From NCBI GenBank assembly GCA_023391695.1, contig JAEWAK010000017.1, positions 62,001 to 126,000 on the forward strand: 64,000 nt of DNA, read 5' to 3'. The stretch is from Bacillota bacterium. GTDB taxonomy: Bacteria; Bacillota; Clostridia; Lachnospirales; Lachnospiraceae. Positions 58,307 through 64,000 of the stretch are shown piece by piece; positions within the stretch are counted from its first letter, which is position 1, and every line of letters starts with the position of its first letter. A model generated the notes under the pieces. It made no database searches, was not told where the DNA came from, and saw only the letters and a list, made by a program, of their open reading frames with translations. The position numbers and the translations under genes are program-made.

Positions 58307-59917
58307 ATGATAAAAATATTTTTGGTAGAGGATGAAGTCGTTGTAAGGGAAGGAATTAAAAATAATATTAATTGGCTGGAGAACGGTTTTTTGTTCTGCG
58401 GGGAAGCCAGTGACGGAGAACTGGCTTATCCCATGATACAAAAGACGAAACCGGATATCGTGATAACGGATATCCGTATGCCTTTTATGGACGGACTGGA
58501 ACTCAGCCGCCTTATAAAAAAAGAAATGCCCGGGGTAAAAATTATTATCTTAAGCGGTTACGGAGAATTTGACTATGCCAAGGAAGCAATAGGCATCGGC
58601 ATTACGGAATACCTGTTAAAACCCATTAACGGAGCCAGCCTGCTGGCCAGCGTAAAGAAGATAGGCGGGATTATTACAAAAGAGCAGGAAGAAAAGGCCA
58701 ATTATGAGAAGTTTTTAAAGGATATGAAAGAAAATGAAATAGAAGAGAAAAGGCGTTTGTTTCATAATATGGTCAGTAATTCAGATTCCCTGGCGTCCAT
58801 ACTGGAAAAAGGTCGGGAACTCAATCTGGAATTAAGTTCCCCGGCTTATAACATTATATTATTTCAGATCGGAGCTTTAAGGGAAGGAAAAAAAGAAGGG
58901 GAACCTTTCACTTCAATCTGGAAGGCTTTGGACTCTTTGCTGGAGGAAAGAAAAGATGCCATATTATTTGACTGTTCCATCGACGGGAAGGCTTTGTTAT
59001 TAAAAGGAAACAGCCTGGAAGAAATACATAGTATCCAGGACTATTATGTTAAAAATATAAAGGTACTTCCCGAGAGATATAAAAAGGTTTCTTATTTCGG
59101 CGGGATCGGGATGCCGGTTAACCGGCTGGGGGAACTCTCCCTTTCCTACCATGAAGCCAGCCGTGCTTTTGCATACCGGTATATCTGGGATATTAACGAA
59201 ATACTGGATTACGAGGCAATACCGGAGAGAGCGGGAGGGGGTCCCGGAATCGAATTTAATGTGGATAAGATAGGACAGCTGGATAAAAGAAAGGTGGAAG
59301 GATTTTTAAAAAGCGGGGAAATAGAAGAAGTATCCTTTTTTGTGGAGGAATATTTAAAAAGTATCGGTGATGAAAGCAGAATTTCCATTTTGTTCCGCCA
59401 GTACCTGATCATTGATATGTATTTTATTGTTACGGGTTTTTTGGAGGAGTTAGGGTATGGTCCGGAGGTGATCGAAAAACCTTTTAAGGACAGTACGGGA
59501 ACGGGCAGGCAGGTATCTTCCCTTTTGTCAACCGGGGATTATATAGGAAGTATCGTTTTTAAAGCCATGGGCCTCAGGGATGAAGTGGCCGCCAGACATT
59601 ATAACGGGATTATTAACCGGGCAAAAGATTATATAGAAGAGCATTTTACGGAAGAAGATATTTCCTTGAACCAGGTGGCCGCCAGCGTATATTTAAGCCC
59701 CAGTCATTTCAGTACGGTATTCAGCCAGAAAACAGGGCATACCTTTATAAAATACCTGACGGACATGCGTATGAATAAAGCCAGGGAACTTTTAAAATGT
59801 ACGGACCGGAAGACTTCTGAAATCGGTAACCTGGTGGGATATAAGGATCCCCATTACTTTTCTTATCTGTTTAAGAAAACCCAAAACTGTACACCAAAGC
59901 AGTACCGGTTATCCTAA
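58307..59917 (+). CDS. YesN-type response regulator with AraC DNA-binding domain
   Basis: 536 residues. Receiver domain (~1-120) with FLVEDEVVVREG, phospho-acceptor Asp in PDIVITDIRMPFMDG, and EYLLKPI. A long middle region (~130-420) of coiled-coil then YesN-type sensory fold follows. The C-terminal AraC HTH pair (~430-536) has ISLNQVAASVYLSPSHFSTVFSQKTG and SEIGNLVGYKDPHYFSYLFKK. It pairs with the kinase 92 bases downstream. Target is most likely the ABC sugar transporter further on. AGGAGG precedes the start. Confidence 0.92.
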   Translation: MIKIFLVEDEVVVREGIKNNINWLENGFLFCGEASDGELAYPMIQKTKPDIVITDIRMPFMDGLELSRLIKKEMPGVKIIILSGYGEFDYAKEAIGIGITEYLLKPINGASLLASVKKIGGIITKEQEEKANYEKFLKDMKENEIEEKRRLFHNMVSNSDSLASILEKGRELNLELSSPAYNIILFQIGALREGKKEGEPFTSIWKALDSLLEERKDAILFDCSIDGKALLLKGNSLEEIHSIQDYYVKNIKVLPERYKKVSYFGGIGMPVNRLGELSLSYHEASRAFAYRYIWDINEILDYEAIPERAGGGPGIEFNVDKIGQLDKRKVEGFLKSGEIEEVSFFVEEYLKSIGDESRISILFRQYLIIDMYFIVTGFLEELGYGPEVIEKPFKDSTGTGRQVSSLLSTGDYIGSIVFKAMGLRDEVAARHYNGIINRAKDYIEEHFTEEDISLNQVAASVYLSPSHFSTVFSQKTGHTFIKYLTDMRMNKARELLKCTDRKTSEIGNLVGYKDPHYFSYLFKKTQNCTPKQYRLS

Positions 59918-59936
59918 AAGCCGGGAGATGAGATTA

Positions 59937-60009
59937 GTTGAAAAAACAAAAGCAGTTTTTTCAACGTCCTGATTTGTACGTGTGCCAAGGCGCACAGATG
60001 GGAGTTTAT
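59937..60009 (+). repeat. 5'-UTR repeat cassette, copy 3 (before the YesM kinase gene)
   Basis: GTTGAAAAAAC (59937-59947) pairs perfectly with GTTTTTTCAAC (59955-59965), the linker GTCCTGATTTGTAC follows, then GTGTGCC AA GGCGCAC (59980-59995) with one wobble, then GGGAG before ATG 60010. The frame KKQKQFFQRPDLYV-CQGAQMGV is open and runs into the kinase frame. Confidence 0.82.
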
Positions 60010-61488
60010 ATGATAGGGTTTTGGAAACAGACTTTTGGAAACCTGAAACTGAATGTTAAAATACGGTTGTATTTTGCAGGAATTATCGTCCAGTTCTGCC
60101 TGGTATTTTTCCTGCTGTTTGCCAATTTGATGAAATATAACAGGGAGTACAACCAGATCGTACAGAGTGCCACAACGGCCAGCGGCTTCAGTATTGATTT
60201 TAAATGTGATTTCGACTATAAGATGTACCGTATCATTATAGGAAGTGAGGCTTTTGAAATGGCCAGGCCTTATGCGGATATTGAAGCCGCCCGGGAAGTT
60301 GCCAGAGACTTGCGGAATGCGGCGGGGACTTCCGGCAATAAAGACAGGGCGGAAGGGATCCATAAGTATTTAAATAACCTGAAGAAGCATGTTAACAAGA
60401 TAGAGGAAAATTTAAAAGAATCCGGGCATTATGATGAAAATATATTAATTCTGGACAATGATATACGGGTGCTTACCTCCTTGATCCAGGATACCGTTTT
60501 GGAGTATATCTATTATGATACCCTGGATATGGAGTCCGTCCGGGTCACCATGGAGGAACAGACCTTAAAAACTATGGAATTAAGTATTTTCATGCTTATC
60601 ATCATGGTAGGGGGAGCCTTATTTTTTTCTGTCCTTATTTCAAACAGTATATCAAAACCGATCAAAGTATTGAGCGGCATTACCAATCAGGTGGCCAAAG
60701 GGGATTTATCCGTGCGTTCCCATATACAAAACGGGGCGGAGGTAAAAGTTTTAAGTGATTCCCTGAATATAATGATCGGAAAGCTGAGTGACCTGATTGA
60801 AACAGTTAAAATAGAGCAGGCAAACTTAAGGGAAGCAGAACTTAAATTATTGCAGGCACAGATTAATCCTCATTTTTTATATAATACCCTGGATACGATT
60901 ATATGGCTGGCAGAAGCGGATAAAAAAACAGAAGTCGTGGATATGGTAGGAGCCTTATCCAATTATTTCAGGACCTCTTTAAGTAAAGGCAACGACAGGA
61001 TCAGCTTAAAGGAAGAGGAATTACATGTGCGGAGTTATTTGCAGATACAGCAGTTTCGGTACAAAGATATTTTAGAGTATGAAATCCGGATACCGGAAGA
61101 ACTGGGAAGCTGCCTGGTTCCCAAGATTACCTTGCAGCCCCTGGTGGAAAATGCCCTGTATCATGGGATCAAAAATAAAAGGGGAAAAGGGAAAATAATC
61201 ATAACCGGATACAGGGAAGGAAACCAGGTAAAACTCTTTGTTCAGGACAATGGCATGGGTATGACGGAGGAAAGACTGGAGCAGGTGGTGGAAGGCTTTA
61301 AGGAAAAAGAGGAAAGGTTAAAGAAGGATTTTTATGGATTATATAACGTGAATGAAAGGCTCCGGCTGCATTACGGCAGGGAGTACGGACTTAGGATCAG
61401 GAGCATTTATCAGGCCGGTACCGAAGTGGAGGTTTTATTACCTTTTGATAAGCCGGTTCCCAGTTTGACAGATAAACCTAAGGCGTAA
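60010..61488 (+). CDS. YesM-type sensor histidine kinase
   Basis: 492 residues. Membrane segment near residues 17-38 (YFAGIIVQFCLVFFLLFANL), an outside sensor region (~40-185), a second membrane segment (~188-210), HAMP (SNSISKPIKVLSGI), then the YesM-type kinase core with LKLLQAQINPHFLYNTLDTIIWL, whose PHFLYN histidine is the phospho-site. The ATPase part has LVENALYHGI and VQDNGMGMT. The start at 60010 uses the GGGAG of repeat copy 3; the frame upstream reads into the repeat. Confidence 0.92.
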   Translation: MIGFWKQTFGNLKLNVKIRLYFAGIIVQFCLVFFLLFANLMKYNREYNQIVQSATTASGFSIDFKCDFDYKMYRIIIGSEAFEMARPYADIEAAREVARDLRNAAGTSGNKDRAEGIHKYLNNLKKHVNKIEENLKESGHYDENILILDNDIRVLTSLIQDTVLEYIYYDTLDMESVRVTMEEQTLKTMELSIFMLIIMVGGALFFSVLISNSISKPIKVLSGITNQVAKGDLSVRSHIQNGAEVKVLSDSLNIMIGKLSDLIETVKIEQANLREAELKLLQAQINPHFLYNTLDTIIWLAEADKKTEVVDMVGALSNYFRTSLSKGNDRISLKEEELHVRSYLQIQQFRYKDILEYEIRIPEELGSCLVPKITLQPLVENALYHGIKNKRGKGKIIITGYREGNQVKLFVQDNGMGMTEERLEQVVEGFKEKEERLKKDFYGLYNVNERLRLHYGREYGLRIRSIYQAGTEVEVLLPFDKPVPSLTDKPKA

Positions 61489-61715
61489 AAAAACAAACCT
61501 TTACCGTAAAAATATTAACTTTCCGGTTTTTCTTGCCCTTTAGCCGGGGATTAAAAATAAATTAACAAACCTATCTCAAAAGATAATGAATTGTCTTTTG
61601 GGGACAATTTTGCAAAAATAGGAATGTAACAAGCAGATTAAGGATGGACCGGAAGGCCATGCCCTGAGCAGGTATATGGATTTCGGGCATTCCTGATAAA
61701 GGAGGAGATAGTGTT
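61489..61715. other. Intergenic region before the binding-protein gene
   Basis: No gene. A short AT-rich leader with TTTGGGG and a possible AATTGTC/GACAATT stem near 61590-61611. GGAGGAG at 61701-61707 serves the next gene. Confidence 0.4.
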
Positions 61716-62756
61716 ATGAAAAGGTTTAAAAAAGTTTTAGTCCTATTGTTAGCAGGTACGCTTGCATTGTCCCTGTGGGGCTGTGGTAAACCGGCAAAAG
61801 AAACGGGAGCGGATACGAATCAGGGAACCGCGGACACGGATCAGGGGACGGCTGCCCCGGACGGGGATCTGATCGTTGTCGGATATGCCCAGGTTGGGGC
61901 TGAATCGGACTGGAGGACCGCTAATACGGTGTCATTTCAGTCTACTTTTGTAGAAGAAAACGGATACAAACTGATATTTGATGATGCCCAGCAAAAACAG
62001 GAGAACCAGATTAAGGCGATCCGTAACTTTATCCAGCAGGATGTGGACTACATTGTCCTGGCCCCCGTAGTGGAAACCGGCTGGGAAACGGTTTTGGGTG
62101 AAGCCAAAGAAGCGGGGATTCCGGTTATTTTATCCGACCGTATGATTGATGTATCCGATGATACCCTGTACACCTGCTGGGTAGGAGGCAATTTTATAAA
62201 AGAAGGGGAAGATGCGGTAGCCTGGCTGGCAGATTATCTTGAGAAACAGGGAAGAGGAGATGAAGCGGTTAATATAGTTACCTTACAGGGGACCATAGGG
62301 TCATCCGCCCAGGTCGGCCGTACCGAAGGGGTTGAAGGAAAATTGGCAGAACATAAAAACTGGACCATGCTGGACAGACAGACCGGTGAATTTACACAAT
62401 CCAAAGGACAGGAAGTTATGGAGTCCTTCTTAAAGTCCTATGACGATATTGATGTGGTAATCGCTGAAAATGACAATATGGCTTTTGGTGCAATCGATGC
62501 CATAAAGGCCGCAGGCAAGGATCCCGGTAAAGATATTATCATTATATCCTTTGATGCGGTAAAGGCAGCTTTTGAAGCCATGATAGCCGGTGATATGAAT
62601 GTATCGGTGGAATGCAATCCTTTACATGGCCCCCGTGTTGCTGAAATCATCCAGAAATTAGAGGCCGGAGAAATTATGGAAAAGATACAGTATGTGGACG
62701 AAGGGGTATTCCCAGCTGATACCGCAGCTGATTTAATTGACTCCCGTTTGTATTAA
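61716..62756 (+). CDS. YtfQ-like sugar-binding lipoprotein of an ABC transporter
   Basis: 346 residues. Lipoprotein signal (KKVLVLLLAGTLALSLWGC, lipid Cys23) and a short acidic linker, then a periplasmic-binding fold. YAQVGAESDWRTANT, DDAQQKQENQIKAIRNFI, VLAPVVETGWETVLGEAK and SKGQEVMESFLK closely mirror E. coli YtfQ, the galactofuranose-binding protein, as I recall it. It follows the YesMN pair, which likely controls it. Galactofuranose is the leading substrate guess. Confidence 0.9.
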   Translation: MKRFKKVLVLLLAGTLALSLWGCGKPAKETGADTNQGTADTDQGTAAPDGDLIVVGYAQVGAESDWRTANTVSFQSTFVEENGYKLIFDDAQQKQENQIKAIRNFIQQDVDYIVLAPVVETGWETVLGEAKEAGIPVILSDRMIDVSDDTLYTCWVGGNFIKEGEDAVAWLADYLEKQGRGDEAVNIVTLQGTIGSSAQVGRTEGVEGKLAEHKNWTMLDRQTGEFTQSKGQEVMESFLKSYDDIDVVIAENDNMAFGAIDAIKAAGKDPGKDIIIISFDAVKAAFEAMIAGDMNVSVECNPLHGPRVAEIIQKLEAGEIMEKIQYVDEGVFPADTAADLIDSRLY

Positions 62757-62796
62757 TTATAAGTGAGGGCTCTAGGGAGAGAATATAGTTTTATAA

Positions 62797-62868
62797 TCTA
62801 GTGTGCCGACAACGCGGTAAATGGAAATTCGTGCAAGCAATTGTATATCAACTTGTCGGTATACTAGA
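62797..62868. repeat. 72 bp inverted-repeat element between binding protein and ATPase genes
   Basis: TCTAGTGTGCCGACAA (62797-62812) and TTGTCGGTATACTAGA (62853-62868) are 16-base inverted ends with two wobble pairs, enclosing 40 bases. Such intergenic hairpins after binding-protein genes often lower expression of the downstream membrane parts; a small transposon-like element is the alternative. Confidence 0.65.
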
Positions 62869-62933
62869 CCCAGGATTAGTAAAATTATTATTTTACATCA
62901 GCCCCTCACTGCCGTTAACAGGGAGGTATTTTA

Positions 62934-64000
62934 ATGGACAGTCAGAAAATTATTTTATCCATGAGGCATATCGAAAAGAAGTTTCCGGGAGTAGCCGCAC
63001 TTAATCATGTTGATTTTACATTAAGGGCAGGGGAAATCCACGCTCTCATGGGAGAAAACGGAGCAGGGAAATCAACCCTGATTAAAGTGCTGACCGGTGT
63101 TGAGGAATTTGAGGCAGGGGAAATTTGCATTGAGGGTATCGGGCACCCGGTCATAAATAAGTCTCCCCAGGAGGCCCAGGGGAATGGGATCAGTACCGTA
63201 TATCAGGAAGTAAATCTCTGCCCTAATTTATCGGTAGCTGAGAATATATTTATCGGCCGGGAGCCGAAAAAAAGAGGAAGAATCGACTGGAAGACCATAC
63301 AGGCCAAAGCCAGGGAAATCATGAAGGATTTTAATATCAACCTGGATGTTACCAAAGCATTGGAAAATTATTCCGTTGCCATCCAGCAGATGGTTGCCAT
63401 AGCAAGGGCTGTGGATATCTCTGCCAAAGTACTGATACTGGATGAACCTACCTCCAGTCTGGATGAGTCTGAGGTAGCAAAACTGTTTTCCGTAATGAAA
63501 AAATTAAAGGAAAAGGGCCTTGGAATTATTTTTGTCACCCATTTTATTGAGCAGGTTTATGAAATCTGCGACCGGATTACCGTACTTCGAAACGGTAAAC
63601 TGGTAGGGGAGTATGAGATTGCCAGTTTACCAAGGGTCCAATTGGTAGCTAAAATGCTTGGGAAAGAGTTTAATGATCTGGCGGCCATCAAAGTTTTAGA
63701 CAATCCCGATGAAAATAAGGAGGAAAAGGAGTTGCTCCTGGAGGCGGAGGGTCTAGGCCATACCGGTACGATCAAACCTTTTTGCCTGTCCATCCACAAG
63801 GGAGAGGTGGTGGGGCTGTCCGGGCTTTTGGGTTCCGGACGTTCCGAACTTGCGCGGGCCTTATATGGGGCTGACAAACCGGATAAGGGCGAGTTAAGAA
63901 TAAAAGGGAAAAAGACCGTGGTAAATGCCCCCATAGATGCCATGAAAGCAGGTATGGCCTATCTGCCTGAAAACCGGATAGCAGAGGGAATTATATCGGA
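62934..64000 (+). CDS. Sugar ABC transporter ATP-binding protein, YtfR/RbsA type (partial, runs off window)
   Basis: The first ~355 codons of a double-ATPase sugar importer. The first cassette has Walker A MGENGAGKSTLIKVL, an altered signature region (NYSVAIQQMVAIARAV), Walker B VLILDEPTSSLD and THFIEQV. The second begins LSGLLGSGRSELARAL, a degenerate Walker A usual in this group. The remainder and the permease genes lie beyond 64000. GGGAGG precedes the ATG. It is separated from the binding protein by a stem-loop. Confidence 0.92.
   Translation, partial: MDSQKIILSMRHIEKKFPGVAALNHVDFTLRAGEIHALMGENGAGKSTLIKVLTGVEEFEAGEICIEGIGHPVINKSPQEAQGNGISTVYQEVNLCPNLSVAENIFIGREPKKRGRIDWKTIQAKAREIMKDFNINLDVTKALENYSVAIQQMVAIARAVDISAKVLILDEPTSSLDESEVAKLFSVMKKLKEKGLGIIFVTHFIEQVYEICDRITVLRNGKLVGEYEIASLPRVQLVAKMLGKEFNDLAAIKVLDNPDENKEEKELLLEAEGLGHTGTIKPFCLSIHKGEVVGLSGLLGSGRSELARALYGADKPDKGELRIKGKKTVVNAPIDAMKAGMAYLPENRIAEGIIS

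Noticed and set aside
62801..63004. Plus-strand frame between binding protein and ATPase
   Set aside because: Overlaps the start of the ATPase gene out of frame and lies on the inverted-repeat element.
1..64000. tRNA or rRNA genes, prophage or complete insertion sequence
   Set aside because: Looked for and not seen; the holin-family gene at 40711-41052 is a chromosomal YvlD-type protein in a DUF2089 operon.

Overview
The window looks like a chromosomal segment from a spore-forming, anaerobic, low-to-medium GC Firmicute of class Clostridia, most likely Lachnospiraceae. This is inferred from gene content: HydF (FeFe-hydrogenase maturation), CwlD- and PdaA-type spore-cortex enzymes, BclA-like spore surface proteins, a Na+-pumping decarboxylase subunit, several PTS and YesMN-type regulators, strong AGGAGG ribosome sites and sigma-A promoters. 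No rRNA, tRNA, CRISPR array, prophage or intact insertion sequence was seen.

Layout. 314-4035: general PTS genes ptsH and ptsI, a soluble chemoreceptor-like protein and an RpiR regulator. 4456-12448: a sugar operon with a TIM-barrel protein, a PRD-type PTS-controlled activator, PTS IIA, two IIB proteins and IIC of the lactose/cellobiose class, a GH1 phospho-glycosidase, an AlsE-like epimerase and an RpiB-like isomerase. The last two together are the E. coli route from allose-6-phosphate to fructose-6-phosphate. The GH1 enzyme also lacks the histidine that normally contacts O3 of glucose, and allose is the C3 epimer of glucose, so I suggest a PTS-dependent beta-alloside pathway. 12589-17636: a LacI regulator with a self-operator and a giant MalQ-GlgP fusion preceded by a matching operator.

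17959-34666 is mixed housekeeping: an oxidoreductase, LysM-GH18, cell-wall hydrolases and deacetylases, aspartase plus HydF, a ketopantoate reductase-like protein, rhomboid, CwlD, NudC, PdaA, MerR, a CPBP protease and a TerC fusion. 34781-43836 holds PadR, histidine ammonia-lyase, a broken aminotransferase, a LUD protein, an EndoIV-like protein, a YvlB/DUF2089/holin-like membrane operon, and OadB/OadG behind an attenuator-like leader. 44321-53856 (minus strand) is a probable spore-surface glycoprotein locus: two DNRLRE/BclA-C-terminal proteins, one carrying a beta-helix, then a GT4-like and three paralogous GT2 glycosyltransferases, a DegT/DnrJ aminotransferase and a NeuD-like acyltransferase. 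54389-58000 has a DUF3796-like acidic membrane protein, tandem palindromic repeats, a Cof-type phosphatase and RhaD. 58307-64000 is a YesN/YesM two-component pair followed by a YtfQ-like binding protein and its ABC ATPase, which runs off the window.

Most unusual structure: a ~73 bp element present three times (24731-24804, 32311-32383, 59937-60009). Each copy sits directly before the start codon of an unrelated gene, folds into two hairpins, ends in that gene's Shine-Dalgarno sequence, and keeps the same open 23-residue reading frame. It behaves like a mobile 5'-UTR cassette. Several other palindromic repeat families lie between genes.
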